Shown: positions 1-11,136, counted from the first letter of the stretch. The stretch: DNA of 64,000 bases from Thelephora terrestris (GCA_015956445.1 WIUZ02000003.1:2604001-2668000); one strand, 5' to 3'. Notes: generated from the letters alone by a model not told the origin. Translations and numbers: made by a program.

Positions 1-1
1 G

Positions 2-127
2 AGAAATCCCGGGCCCCCTCGTGTGATGTCGAGCCAGGTCGTCGAACGCTCTTCTACTGGGGCTAACCAGCAACGAGAGGGTGTACCTGGTAAGAAGTTC
101 TCGAGGTTCGCTGCAGAACGCCGTTAA
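2..127 (+). CDS. C-terminal end of a gene entering from the left edge
   Basis: An open frame runs from the window edge to a TAA at 125-127 and gives 41 residues ending in GKKFSRFAAERR. The basic, conserved-looking tail and the absence of stops suggest the last exon of a plus-strand gene. It is too short to name. Tails of this kind close some prefoldin/URI-like proteins, but that is only a resemblance. No start lies inside the window. Confidence 0.4.
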   Translation, partial: RNPGPPRVMSSQVVERSSTGANQQREGVPGKKFSRFAAERR

Positions 128-416
128 TTAGGTTCAAGGCCCAAATTTAACTTATAATGTAAACAAGTAGTTTCCCCTGTAGCATGCAAGTTAGGTCTCT
201 GTTATTTATCTCTATGTATCGGTATCGCATTATTTATTGTATGTTGCTTTGACTATGTCTATCTGCTCGGACGAGGATGGGCCTGGATGGGCACCAGTGC
301 TGGGATCGCGTTACTGCTGTGACCGTGTGACTTTTCCTACAACCAGTGCAAGACGGAAGGTGGGGGGTGCCGTCCAAGCATCACTCTTTCCCTCATCCCC
401 CTGCATCTCATTCCAG

Positions 417-1475
417 ATGTTCGCCCGACTGGTGGCGGCTCGGCCAACGGTCTCGCTTGCCTCAACAGCAGCGGCGACATCTCCATACACAACAACACAC
501 GTGGCGCATCAACACGTTCGCGCCTTTTCGTTTTTCTCATCCAAATCCGGAGGAGGTGGGGGAGGTAACGGGAACAAGCACAAATATTTCACGGCGAACT
601 CGTCTTCGTCTCGGAGGTCGTCTCCGCCGAATGGGGCGAACGGGAGTGGTGGGAATGGGGGTGCGGCGTCGTCGAAACCGAAGATGGACGGGAACACGAC
701 GACTACAGCCACCACTGTGAGGACGGCGTCCACGACAGAATCGGCCGATGCCACGACCACAGTAAAATCGCAACCTCCCAAAGACGCCACGAAAAAGACC
801 GACTCTCCACCCTCTGTGACTTCGTCAACGTCAGCTTCGAATCCTGCTGCTGCTAGTGAAGAATGGACAGCGAACTTTCAACCGCAACCAATGCACGCCC
901 CGCTAACCCAGAAAGACCTCGACCTCCACAGTTTCTTCTCAGGTCACAGACCTCTCCTCCTGCTCTCACAACCTTCTTCGAGTGTGTTCGAGTCTTGGCC
1001 GGACTTACGGCTTTCCAACAAACCTGACCCCGCGGCGTTCCAGCACCAATCCTTGTTAAACCAGCTGGGTGGTATTAATCTCGAAGACCCTCCTGAAGCG
1101 ACGCCAGAAGCGGACGCGGACGCTGCGAGGTTACTCAACCGCGCGTTGGTCGTGAACAGGCTGGGCGGTACCGTCTCTTGGGAGGAGACCTTGGCCAAAT
1201 TGGGCGTCGCTGAGGAGAGGATGAACTTTGCTGAGATGGGGATGGGAGCCCACGACGTCGTGGACAGCTCGATGATGAGTGGGTTCGATGCGTACATGGA
1301 CAGCACGAAGAGGAAGAAGAGAAAGAAGATGAAGAAGCACAAGCTGAAGAAGAGGAGAAGAGTGCGTTGACTTTGCCTTCTACCCCCTTCCGTCCTGGGG
1401 CTTCCTCTGACTGACACACCCCATCTTTCTTTCTTTCAGTTACAACGGTCGCAGAGGATTAAGATTGGCAGATAG
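417..1475 (+). CDS. Mitochondrial ribosomal small-subunit protein mS38 / Cox24 (DUF1713 family)
   Basis: Exons are 417-1361 and 1440-1475, giving 326 aa. The intron has donor GTGCGT and acceptor TTTCAG. The start at 417 gives an Arg/Ala/Ser-rich, acid-free N-terminus (MFARLVAARPTVSL) typical of a mitochondrial presequence. An in-frame ATG at 237 would hide it. The middle is Ser/Thr/Gly-rich and poorly conserved. The C-terminus carries the family signature: a very basic KKRKKMKKHKLKKRRR block, continued by exon 2 as LQRSQRIKIGR. In yeast, Cox24 is linked to COX1 mRNA processing and translation, and mS38 is a structural protein of the mitoribosome decoding region. Without the intron the last 11 residues are lost. 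Family assignment rests on the C-terminal motif alone. Confidence 0.75.
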
Positions 1476-1494
1476 GCCTCGACCGTCACGTCCG

Positions 1495-1690
1495 CTTCCT
1501 GCATCACTACTCCACTAATCCCTTGTCCTCCCACGCCATCACATCACTTCGCCATCTCCTAGCGCTTAGAATCACATAAATCGCTTTCTGCTCCCTAGCT
1601 ATTGGCCGTCAGCGCCATGGACCTGGTTTGGTAAAATACCGCTGTTTTGTTCGAATGACTGAGTGTTCTCCCTTAGGCTGCTGAAAGCGA
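1495..1690. repeat. Dispersed repeat, uninterrupted copy A
   Basis: This stretch matches 1960-2110 plus 2757-2840. Shared blocks include TCACTTCGCCATCTCCTAGC, AGCGCTTAGAATCACATAA, CCCTAGCTATTGG and GTTCTCCCTTAGGCTGC. Copy A runs straight through the site where copy B carries an insertion, so it acts as an empty site. It has no coding potential. Confidence 0.7.
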
Positions 1691-1959
1691 ATGGGGGTGT
1701 GACCGATGATCGAGAGGGAAACGCCTGTAAACGCGGCCGGGACTCGGAGTGGAATGATTCATTTCGATCCCTGAGGATCTCCCGTAGAGGCGGTGGGAAC
1801 CTACAATACGTATAACGTATAGCCTACACGCGCTCAAGATGGTGCAGGGCTAGCCTCGGCGGTCCCGATATCAATGCCTCGCAATTGATTTGGCCAATTG
1901 CGTGGCTAGAGATCCAGGCAATGGGCTCCCTTTTCTCAGTGACATCCGCTTCCGGCATC

Positions 1960-2840
1960 ACCACTTCCTCAATCCGCCAATCTCTCAATCCCTCTCCCAC
2001 GCCATCGCATCACTTCGCCATCTCCTAGCGCTCGCCATATGCATCTCCCAGCGCTCTCGCCATTTCCCAGCGCTTAGAATCACATAATACGCTTTTCGCT
2101 CCCTAGCTATTGGGGGATCCCGATAACTGGCGGGAGAGGTCCGACCGGTTTGGAAATCTTGGTCCAGACACTCTTTGCACATCTGGTCCGGATTGGACAT
2201 TGAGTTATGGCTTAGTCCGGAATGGTGACACAGAAGCAACAAAAAATCGAAATTTCATTGATTTTTGGTCTACAGGCTCCTTATCAACGTGTTTTTCGCT
2301 TTACGGCTGTTGGCCCTCTCCCAAAGTTGGGTGGCCTTATTTCTGAGGATCGTTCAATTGTTCAACAAATAAATACAGGTCTGCCAACGGTGACCTCAGT
2401 CTGGATGCATTCACCAATCAAATCAAGAACTGTGCCGTTGAGCTGAGCCTGCAAGGAGTTGGAGTAAGGTCAACCTTGTTGCACATTCTCGGCAAACCGT
2501 GATATTGGCACCCCACCTGGTGCGGGCGAAATGTTACCTAGCAGTGGTGAACACTGCTGAGGCCATGTCTATGCTAGCACCCATTCCTTCCTCACGGTGT
2601 TCAGCTCTACCAGCCACTCCCAGGGGGCGAGGACCCAGGATGGTAGAAACAACCTGGGTTGGCTCTGGAAATTAGAACATAAGATTCTTTGCGTCCGGAC
2701 GGCCTTTGGTCCGGATTCGGTGTCGGACCTCTCCCGCCAATTATCGGGGGTCTGCTACTGGCCGTCCCATGGACCCGGTTTAGCGAATGCCGTGGGTTTT
2801 TTGTGATTGACTAAGCGTTCTCCCTTAGGCTGCCACAGCA
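1960..2840. repeat. Dispersed repeat copy B, split by a TIR element
   Basis: The left half (1960-2110) and right half (about 2757-2840) together reproduce copy A at 1495-1690. Copy B also has an extra block near 2030-2070 where CGCCAT and CCCAGCGCT are locally repeated. The halves are separated by about 645 bp of unrelated DNA bounded by inverted repeats. Confidence 0.7.
2111..2756. mobile_element. Non-autonomous TIR DNA element inserted in a repeat
   Basis: The left end contains CGATAACTGGCGGGAGAGGT at 2121-2140. The right end contains its reverse complement with one mismatch (ACCTCTCCCGCCAATTATCG, about 2727-2746). The inverted ends extend to about 30 bp. A short GCTA flanks both sides and may be the target duplication. 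The interior has no credible coding frame, so this is a MITE-sized passenger of a DNA transposon. The superfamily is not certain. Confidence 0.7.
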
Positions 2841-2867
2841 GTTTGCATCGGGACCTGAACGTGAACG

Positions 2868-3655
2868 TTGACAACGTTGAACGCGCAGACTCTTGGGTTG
2901 TGGCCGGTAGGATGATGGTGACGTGACAGTAATATAACGCTTACCATACTCTAGTACCTTCAGGAAAGCATCCGATTCAATTCGGTTCCTTTTATTTTCG
3001 GCTTTGGAGGTTGGGCGATGTTGAATGATGTGACGCCGGAGTGGTCGCGCGCCTACAGTATTATTAGGATAGTTCGTGGGTCGATATTTGAACACATCGA
3101 CACAGGCGAGCGGACACCTCTTCTCGGCCGTTTCGCTCGCCGTTCCCGACGCATGGCCTCGCTGGTATGTCACCTTATCCCTATTATTCCGTACTTCTAC
3201 AATGCTGGAATTGACCCCCGCCACCTGACCATAATTCCTGTAAAAATCGACGATGTGGTGTACAAAGCCGACCGAGACGTTGAATGTGTCAGCGACTGTC
3301 CTCATGGTCTCCCCTTGGTGGTAGCACCTGACGGTTCTTTCTCTCAAGCCGCAGGAATATGCGGCGACCATGACCGAGCGGGTGAGAAGAGGTGAGGCCA
3401 GTGTCCGCAAGTGACCGCTCGCCTGTGTCGAGATGTTCAAATATCAACCCACGAACTATCCTAATACTGTAGGCGCGCGACCACTCCGGAGTCGCATCAT
3501 TCAACATCGCCCAACCTCCAAAGCCGAAAATAAAAGGAACAGAATTGAGTCGGATGCTTTCCTGGAGGTACTAGAGTATGGTAAGCGTTATATTAGTACT
3601 GTCACGTCACCATCATTCTACCGGCCACGACCCAATTCTCAGTTCTGCGCGTTCA
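2868..3655. mobile_element. Foldback-type element with ~245-bp inverted arms and a transposase HTH fragment
   Basis: Positions 2868-3113 and 3413-3655 are inverted copies about 90% identical, for example TTTTCGGCTTTGGAGGTTGG and its complement. The central 300 bp, read on the minus strand from about 3371, encode a helix-turn-helix segment (GETMRTVADTFNVSVGFVHH, then YRNYGQV). This resembles the N-terminal DNA-binding domain of fungal Tc1/mariner (IS630) transposases. No DDE/D catalytic domain follows, and the frame runs into the inverted arm. It is therefore a non-autonomous element that keeps or captured only the DNA-binding part. Confidence 0.7.
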
Positions 3656-4065
3656 GCTTCGGCGTTGCTGTTCACCCACGCATTGCTTATCACGCGATGG
3701 CCGCAAATGGAACACTGATCATCACTGATTCTCGTAAACCAATTCAGATTTTCGAGCAATTATGACGATTTACTAAAGATAAAATCCATCTCCGAGAAGG
3801 TGTGGGATGTCGCGGGCGGGAGAACCTGCTAGCCCTGACCCTGGGCTCCCCACCGCTCGGGTCCCTGTGTTGTCACACGCGGACAAAAGGCTCAGCCGTC
3901 TCGTGTGGGCGTGGACAGGCCAAAACGATATAAGCCAGCTGCTTGTTCTCCTCCCTCGCTCACTCTAATTCCCCTCTTCCCCTGACATCGCTCAGCCAAA
4001 GGAATTGCTCAGTCGTCGAACAATACCCTTTGCTACAGTGACTTCTTCATCTATTGATACTGGCC
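3656..4065. other. Upstream region of pseudokinase copy 1
   Basis: No gene is seen. A TATA-like GATATAAGCC lies at 3928-3937, followed by a pyrimidine-rich tract before the ATG at 4066. This is ordinary fungal promoter architecture. Confidence 0.4.
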
Positions 4066-5208
4066 ATGGATGTTGTATCCCTCACTCAGCATTACGCGCA
4101 GATCGCTCAGGTCCTCCGATCATTCATGCCACCTACGTGCCGTTTCCTCGGTTCGGAGGACGTCAAACCCTCCGGCACTCACCCAGTTGCTGCCGGGGGA
4201 TTTGCTGATATCTGGGAAGCGATATACGACGGCCGCAAGGTCGCCTTGAAGTCTTATCGATGCTACATGAGATTCAATGTTGCTCAGGCCGTCGAGGTAC
4301 ATTGTCGTGCCTACACCAAGTGGTACACTGCTGACGTCTCACAGAGGTTTTGTACTGAAGTTCGCGTATGTGGTCTCCTCCACAGCACAGAAGTGAACGC
4401 AATACCATTGGTGGGCTTCTACTCTACTGAGGCGCATCCGTTTGCCCTTGTCTACGAGTATATGGATGGGCTCGACCTCAAACAGTACTTGAGCAACGAA
4501 CCCGGTGCTAGGAAGTTGAAGCTGGTAATTTTTCCCTTGCGCGCCCTCCCCATACTAGGTGCCGGCCCTCTAATACCTTATAACAGCTGACAAATATTGC
4601 TCAAAGCCTGAGCGGCATGGTCAATCTTGGGATCATCCACAGAGACCTCCGGGCGGTAAGCCACCTATCCATCCCATGTTGCAGCTCATGTGAGTCCCAT
4701 GGCCTAGGCAAATATACTGGTCGACAAAGATGGTACTCCCCGCATCGCCGGACTCGGCAACGTGCGTATTCCTTCCCATTCAACGGCTCGGGCAGCAGAG
4801 AGCGAGATCGGCATCGATCGACTCGGTCGTAGCCGCGTTGAACCGCCACTGGCGCTGTCGCCAAATGTGACGGGCCCCACACAACCTACCGAGGCTAGCG
4901 AAATGTACTACGCCTTCGGTGTTATGGCCTTTGAGGTGCGGGTGTTCTGTTGAATGATATTTTCACAAATCGCTCATTTGAGACAGATTCTCACGGGACA
5001 TCCCCCGTTCTTCGAGCTGCCAGGGATCGCGGCAAGGAATGCAATGATGACAGGGCGTAGACCGCCTCGACCGAACCGTCCCGAAGTCTCGGATCGCCTG
5101 TGGGCTATGGTCGAACGGTGCTTGCACGTTGTCCCCTCGCAGCGCATGTCGTTCAGAGAGGCGGTTCACCTTCTGGAGACTGAACTGCGCAACGGATCTA
5201 GCTCCTGA
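4066..5208 (+). CDS. Protein kinase-like protein (TKL-like), DFG-degenerate, copy 1
   Basis: Exons are 4066-4296, 4345-4524, 4587-4655, 4708-4935 and 4987-5208, giving 309 aa. All four introns are GT-AG and 48-62 nt. Recognisable kinase elements are a short glycine loop (AAGGFADIW, residues 42-50), the VALK lysine (K62), hinge VYEYMDGLDL, the catalytic loop IIHRDLRA with HRD at 155-157 and following N162, and a C-lobe tail ending in a MSFREAVHLLE helix. The DFG motif is replaced by GLG at 175-177 (context PRIAGLGN), so the metal-binding Asp is missing and catalysis is doubtful. The activation segment is long and Pro/Gly-rich. A paralogue at 11589-12744 keeps all exon junctions, and about 100 bp of 3' flank is also similar. 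Such expanded pseudokinases are common in Agaricomycetes, but their role is unknown. Confidence 0.8.
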
Positions 5209-5819
5209 GAATTACCCTGTGCCTTGAGTCGGATTATGTAACAAATACGAGGAACCAAGAGATTATGACTTTCGCTACCGTAGCCGCCTGTAATGGATTT
5301 TTTTAATGAATTGTACTCGCCTCCGGGGTTGTGCCAGCTGACAGTCACATTGCCAATTATTGTGCACCGTCTGTGATTTTCGCGACAACCTTCTCTCACG
5401 GCCGGCAATGAGGAGAGGAAGAAGGAGGAAGAGCACCCGGAAATCAGTTGGCAACCGTCCCGATGGCCCGAAGCAAACTCATTGTTCGAATTTCGGCAAA
5501 CTGGGCCTATCAAGAGATTCCAGGCATGTAGACGTGCTTTTTTGCAGAGAATGGTGTGTTTTCGTCTGTGCAAGATTAGGGAGCTGAAGGTAGGTGCCTG
5601 GTCGAAAAAGAGACACAAACCGACTTCATTCAAGTCGCTATCAAGTCTTTGCGGTGCACGAACAGCCGCGTTTGGTACTGCAATGGCCATTCCGCCTTTG
5701 CTGTACAACTACCATCACGGATAGTTGATACCACCTTTGATCATTCTCGAGTGTGTACAGAATCGTTGTGTACAGAAGGAATTTTTTTATTGAGGATACC
5801 GCTGCCTGACGACAAATTT
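5209..5819. other. Convergent intergenic region
   Basis: This lies between the 3' ends of pseudokinase copy 1 (plus) and the dioxygenase (minus). The first ~100 bp resembles the 3' flank of pseudokinase copy 2. No convincing gene is seen. Confidence 0.4.
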
Positions 5820-7204
5820 CTAAACACGGTCAATGGCGGCAGGGATGCGTACGATAATGCAGGGGCGACAGTAAGTATATCTCGTTTCGTATTCGTTCCC
5901 GTATGTTGTCTGGAAATCCTCCAATTTGTTTCGCTCGTTGAGCCGAGAAACCCAAGTGATGAACTCTCCTCGAATCCCCCTTTCGGCGACCCAGTAGGAA
6001 TTTTCGATCGCAGCGCCCTCGACTCTATTGACCGGAACACCGCCCATGGCCTCCACCAGAGCACCTTCATAGCTGCTCTCCTCGTAGTCGTAATCGGGGT
6101 TCTTTACGATCCGATCCAACATGATGCCATATTCTTTCGATCGCATGCTCTGATGATCTTCGTAGATCATCCGCAACAAGGGCTGGAGTCGGAGTTGCTG
6201 GCAGGCTTGGTACACGTGCGCGTCCTCACCCTTGAGGCGACTTGCCGTTTCCTTGAGCTTCGTTTCTGATGTGACAGGGTAGAGGTGGGTGAGACCGAAA
6301 CCCAACGTTCCACCACTTGGTAGGAATTCAGGGCTTTTGAGGAAGCCCTGGAGCGTGTTTTGGAGGTTGGAAATGCTGTTGGGGTCTGGCGCGATCACAG
6401 AAGTTCCGGGTTTTGACGTTGGGTTAACCAAGTACAGGTTGTATGTGATGGTGACCCTACGGCCGCTGGTGACTTTCAAGACTTCGTGCTCGATGTCACT
6501 GTAGAACGCAATGTATGCGAAGGAGGGAGATAATTGGAAAGCTGTTAAAGAGCGGGCGTCGAATTTCCACTCGCGATCCTTGTGGCGGAGGACGAGCTCT
6601 CCTCCTTCGTGGGGAGTGGGGTAGATGATTACGAGTGATCCCAGCATGTCTGTTCCCCGAGGTGTGTCCTTGTGCGCCTTGAAGAACGAATCTTTGCCTA
6701 GATGGACAAAGCAGTGTCAGAAACCTGTGAATGGTGGGGCGAAACGGGGAGGAATTACCGTAAACGTTGAGCTTGTACAGCTCAGCCTTGATGCGCATGT
6801 TCTCTGTCTCACCTTGAAGTAGCTGGTCCTCGATGGTTTGAATCAAGCCGAGACTCGCCAGGTCTAATTGGACGGAGAAACTGGAGGCATCCATCTTGAC
6901 CGCCCTGCGGTAAGATTCGTCGTAGACATCCTCTGTCCCGCGACCAAAAGTGGCGGGCTCGCAGGCTGCGGTGAGGAGGTCCAGATCCTTGGGAGTCGCA
7001 GAAGAGAAATCTATGAATCTACGAGAGGGGCGTTCATGATGGAGGGTCGCAAGTGCGAGGAAAGAAATGTACGCACCTGGCATTCTTCTTGCCATAGTAA
7101 AGGTAAAGACCTTCTGCGGGTGGCGATATCGCACCACTGCAGAGAGGGGGGCGGTCGAAAGTGATGGCCTTTCTGAGAGATTTCAACTGCGTGGGGGTCG
7201 CCAT
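5820..7204 (-). CDS. Fe(II)/2-oxoglutarate-dependent dioxygenase (prolyl 4-hydroxylase-like), copy 1
   Basis: Minus-strand exons are 7204-7077, 7018-6759 and 6697-5820, giving 421 aa. The start at 7204 matches the paralogue at 32760 residue for residue (MATPTQLKSL against MPTPTQMESL). The double-stranded beta-helix signature is present: HxD in FFKAHKDTPRG (H138, D140), distal histidine in DIEHEV (H200) and the 2OG-binding arginine in GRRVTITYNL (R210). Around it are LVIIYPTPHEGGELVLRH and AYIAFYSDIEHEV, as in fungal P4Hc-type proteins. Hydroxylation of a protein or small molecule is expected, but the substrate is unknown. No signal peptide is seen. The C-terminal half (YRDxx, CRPCIIVRIPAAIDRV) is conserved only with the paralogue. 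Confidence 0.8.
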
Positions 7205-8183
7205 GGGATGTACGTTGTTGGTTCTGAGTAGAGCCCGCCTGAATTTATAGGTTTCGGGGAAGCCCAGTCTGGCTTGTTGACTCGGTAACGCCACACAGAA
7301 TCAAATCGAGTTGGGATCTCATAGTGTAAACGCCACTCAAGTCTTATCGATAAACCATAAAAGTCGCGATGACTCCGCCAGGTGTCGTGGACAATGGAAG
7401 GCGATCGGCCCTGGCGTTCGGTTTGACTGGTGTAGGTGATGACCGTGCCGTGTTATGTACATGAATGTCGCACTTTGGTGATACACTGTTCGTTGGCCAC
7501 TCCATACGTTCACATTTGACTCACCATCCGGAGATGCGCATCAAATTCCAGGCTATAAGTCTTTTCTCCTCTTGAAAACGAGGTCATATATGGTGGAACG
7601 AATCGTCTTACCCTTGGGCCAAATCACGCAAGTGACACGTCAATGGATCAACTTGACTTCCGGCCAGTCTTACACCCATCTGACCACCGGCATGTGGTAT
7701 GTGGTGGCCGACCTCTGGAAAGGCACTTTTAGATTTAGAGAAGTCAAAGCCCCCGGGAGATTCGAATCGCGATGATCGATGAACGCCCCCTTTCGGAGTC
7801 AGGCGAGAGAGTGAGCTGATCGATCACTTGTTCCAAGTCAGGTAAGTGTGGCGGGATCAACGAAGGGAGAAAGAGAATCCTGGCGCTCATTCTCGTACGC
7901 AAAGGTTCATTGCATGGTCAGGAATCTCCCCGTGACCCTATCATGGCACCATGCCTCCGCCTCGCGGGTGTTCTATAGAACGAAGAACGATTGGAAGCGA
8001 GGGCTAGCAACTCTCTCAATACAAGCCCCCCCCCCCCAGATTCCTTGACATCCGTTTACCTCGTGGTCGAGTGAAAAATCAGAACGGCAGAATCCGACGC
8101 TATTACAATGAATATAACACTGGCTCATGCGTTCCTCTCATCTTCCACAGTGCAGGGAGATCCCTCGTCTGGGAGCAGCGACC
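7205..8183. other. Divergent intergenic region
   Basis: This is shared upstream DNA between the minus-strand dioxygenase and the plus-strand F-box gene. It contains a run of about 11 C at 8027-8037 and no convincing gene. A TTCGAATC-containing motif near 7755 does not form a tRNA. Confidence 0.4.
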
Positions 8184-10083
8184 ATGTCCACCCGTGCGAA
8201 GGGCCAGTCCTCCGCTCTTCGGAGCACCATTCCGCAAAAGATAGTCTCCACAGACCTCGACAGCTACAATCGTTCCGACCCCTTCGCCGCCATGAACGCT
8301 CTGCGAAAGTTGTTCTCATCGCTCGCCACAAAGCCCGGAACGCGTCAGTACAAGATGACACCAGAAGAACACAAACTCTCGATGCACCTGTTGATGATCG
8401 TTGGGCCTTTCGTTTGCTCGACGCCCTCTCCCGGGAACATCTCTCGCTTGCCGGTCGAACTCTTGGATAAGATCGCATTCTACGTGGACTCGAAGAACGA
8501 CGTATTGTACTTTGCACTCACTTGTCAGTGGATACACAGCGCCGTATTCTCCGCTCACTTCGAGTACCGCGTTATCAAGGCGAAAATCGGCTCGGTCGAA
8601 GTGTGGCGCCATATCATCGGCAACAGCCGCCTCGCCCATAACGTCAGGCGTTTGGAAATTGTAGACGAAAGGAGCTCTGAGTCCCAGATCATTCCTCAAA
8701 GAATCGCCGATACCGACGCAAAGAACATTGGCAATGAATTGGATCTCCGCGCCGAACTGGAGAAGTTACTCGTCTCGGCGATCGCCAATATGGACCACCT
8801 CCAGGAATTCAAATGGTCCTGCACCACTTCCCTCGTATCTATCAAGAGCCTATTGCCCACCCTGCACAAGCTCCCTCATCTTCGCCTTGTTGATCTCAAC
8901 GACAACGCCATGTTCTCGTCACAGAACGAGAATCCCGAAGAGGAAGACGAAGACAACTCCACCGAGGAAGATCCTGCTGTGCGTCAATATCCACAAAGCG
9001 TTTGACTGTCGAACTTACTCAGATACTTTAGCTGACGGAAATGACCACCGTTTCCGTCCACAGCTCATGTAACATGAAGAACCCTCAACTCATCTATATT
9101 ACGGGCTTACTCACCGATTGCCCTAACTTGCAGGTGGGACTAAACTTTTCCATGCGTGTTCAAAGGTCTGAACCTGCTGTAGAATCTTGACATAAGGTAC
9201 ATGTCCCCAGGTGGTCCCATTGCGGACGAGTTCTACTCGACTGGAAGCTGGAAAAACCTCACTTCGCTTACCCTCAACAACCTCCGGTGTACGGCTCAAG
9301 GTCACAGGATCCTTGCCGTATTCTTTTCTGAGCATCAGAATCTTGAGACCCTCCATTTCGATTCCCAAGTTGCCCAGATCTCCGCACTCGCTGTGCACCT
9401 CCCGCTCGACATCCTTCCTCGCTTGAAAGAGCTCAAGTCAGACAGAAAATTTGCCAACGCCATCTTATCCCGCAAAACACTTGCCTCGCGACCTTGAGAA
9501 ATCCTCAAAGGCGTCAAATTAAGTGGGCCCGACCCAGACAAGGCTTTCCTCGAGAACCTTGCTCGAATTGGGGGCGAGATCTCTCGAGTAGAGTTGGCGG
9601 GGTGGAAGGAAATGGATGACCTTCGAAAACTCCTCGACTGCGTCCCCAAGTTGACCTGGCTGGATGTTGGGAATCGCCGCACCTCCGAATACACTCCGAA
9701 CAAGGCTGTGAACGCGTTTAATGCCGTGAGTATCAATCCCTATCCGTTTCTAGATATGCAGTTACTGAAACAGCGAGCAGGACGACTGGGCAACGTTGCT
9801 TCAGCGGGTCCCAGAGATAAAAACGTTCTTCGGCGTGAAGCTTTTCTCCCCGGTTCCCACTGTCGAGAAATGTTCTATCCTTTCTGTTTCTGATCGCAGT
9901 AAGGTCAAAAAGAACAAGGAGACCGCCTCTCGCCTTGCGTCCAGGTGCAAAAAATTGAGGAGGCTGGACCACTGGGACGATGGAGGGTCTAAGGTCATCA
10001 TTTTGTCGCGCGAAGGAAACGAAAAATACCAAGTCAAGCGTATGATACAAGAGAACGCAAACCCCGAATCTTCGATTGAGTAA
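8184..10083 (+). CDS. F-box / leucine-rich repeat-like protein, interrupted by an in-frame TGA
   Basis: Exons are 8184-8978, 9032-9133, 9183-9725 and 9781-10083, 581 codons with all phases consistent. The start at 8184 has a good context (GCGACCATGTCC); an upstream in-frame ATG at 8127 is possible. The F-box lies at about residues 86-125 (ISRLPVELLDKIAFYV then LTCQWIHSAVF). Leucine-rich strands follow (LRLVDLNDN, LTSLTLNNLRC, LETLHFDS, LTWLDVGNRR), as in basidiomycete F-box proteins that feed substrates to SCF ligases. Codon 405, at 9495-9497, is TGA in otherwise continuous coding sequence (SRP, stop, EILKGVKLSGP), consistent with a CGA-to-TGA change. The product would stop after 404 residues unless a weak intron removes the stop. 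It is probably a recent pseudogene or null allele. Confidence 0.6.
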
Positions 10084-10850
10084 AGATGTACTAGTATGGT
10101 GCACGTGTGCCTCGTGTATGTTTTGGATCCGGATTATATAACCACAAACTATGCCTTACAGGCGTTTACAACTTTGCCCTTACCGAACAGCAGTTCGGAA
10201 ATTTGCGAGCCGCGCGGCAGAAAGGCAGTGGTGGGCGTTGTTGTGCGTGTAAAATTGTCCGCTTTACCCTCGATGCCACATATCGCCTCACTTTTAGGAT
10301 GCGGACAGCCTCACTTGCAATACTCAACTTGTGTACATGGCAGTACTTATCACTCACTGGAACCCAATCGACTCCGCGTACGATACCATATCGATATCGT
10401 TGGCCGTCACCTCGCCGAATCGTTGCGTGGTATTTCTGCACCTCCCCTCCGGACAATACTTTACGGTGAGGCGGGTTGTCGGAAAGGCCCGAAGGACAGC
10501 GCCACTCACGCAGGCTTGACCAGCTGGGATTTCCAGAAAGGCCGTATGAGCCGAGCCAAATAGATCGCCAGACCCTCGCGTCTGCCGCTGAAGAGTCAAT
10601 AATACACAGGGGCAAGATCTTATCGTCAGGTTCCTAATCTGCCTCCGTCTGGCAAGATGTAGCCTTATGGGCTCCAGCTGGCTAGATTGCCTAATATCTA
10701 GCAATTCGTGGGAATTGCTGGCAAGATCTTGTCCTCCCCAGTTTGCTGATGGGTGTGGATGATTGAGTGGCTGACACGAGGTGGAGGTGATTAAATTTTG
10801 CCGCGCGGTTGCATCATGTACAAGTATGCTCCGAGTCTGCGGACGTAAGG
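10084..10850. other. Intergenic region without a supported gene
   Basis: Short overlapping frames occur on both strands, but none has family features or consistent splice sites. GGCAAGATCTT occurs twice (near 10611 and 10720). Nothing further is seen. Confidence 0.3.
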
Positions 10851-11060
10851 AAGAGAGCGAGTGATTTACCAAAGTGTTTGAAGAGAGCGAGTGATTGACC
10901 AAAGTGTTTGAAGAGAGCGAGTGATTGACCAAAGTGTTTGAAGAGAGCGAGTGATTGACCAAAGTGTTTGAAGAGAGCGAGTGATTGACCAAAGTGTTTG
11001 AAGAGGACGAGTGATTGACTAAAGTGTCTGCAGAGGACGAGTGACTGACGAGAGTGTTTG
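10851..11060. repeat. 30-bp minisatellite, seven units
   Basis: There are seven contiguous 30-bp units, each an AAGAGAGCGAGTGATTGACC block followed by AAAGTGTTTG. The inner units are identical or nearly so and the outer ones diverge (AAGAGGACGA, CAGAGGACGA). The period divides by three, so the minus strand reads as an open 10-residue repeat (NTLVNHSLSS), but nothing else supports coding. There are no spacers, so it is not a CRISPR array. Confidence 0.9.
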
Positions 11061-11080
11061 TTCCTATGCCGGAATGTACC

Positions 11081-11110
11081 AATGCATTCTAATGCATTCT
11101 AATGCATTGA
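11081..11110. repeat. Three tandem 10-bp units AATGCATTCT
   Basis: AATGCATTCT, AATGCATTCT and AATGCATTGA follow the minisatellite by about 20 bp. Each unit contains the palindrome ATGCAT. Confidence 0.8.
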
Positions 11111-11136
11111 ATTTGTAAACATGTCGCACAAATCCC

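Noticed and set aside
7740-7790. tRNA-like T-arm (GATTCGAATC)
   Set aside because: No matching acceptor, D or anticodon stems can be formed around it.
9437-9523. An 87-nt intron that would remove the TGA in the F-box gene
   Set aside because: The donor GTCAGA and acceptor ATTAAG are weak, there is no pyrimidine tract, and the interval reads as normal leucine-rich coding sequence.
10851-11060. CRISPR-like periodicity
   Set aside because: Units are directly contiguous with no spacers, and the DNA is eukaryotic.
10354-11082. 242-codon minus-strand frame with 10-residue repeats (NTLVNHSLSS)
   Set aside because: It is open only because the 30-bp minisatellite period divides by three; the non-repeat part has no family features.
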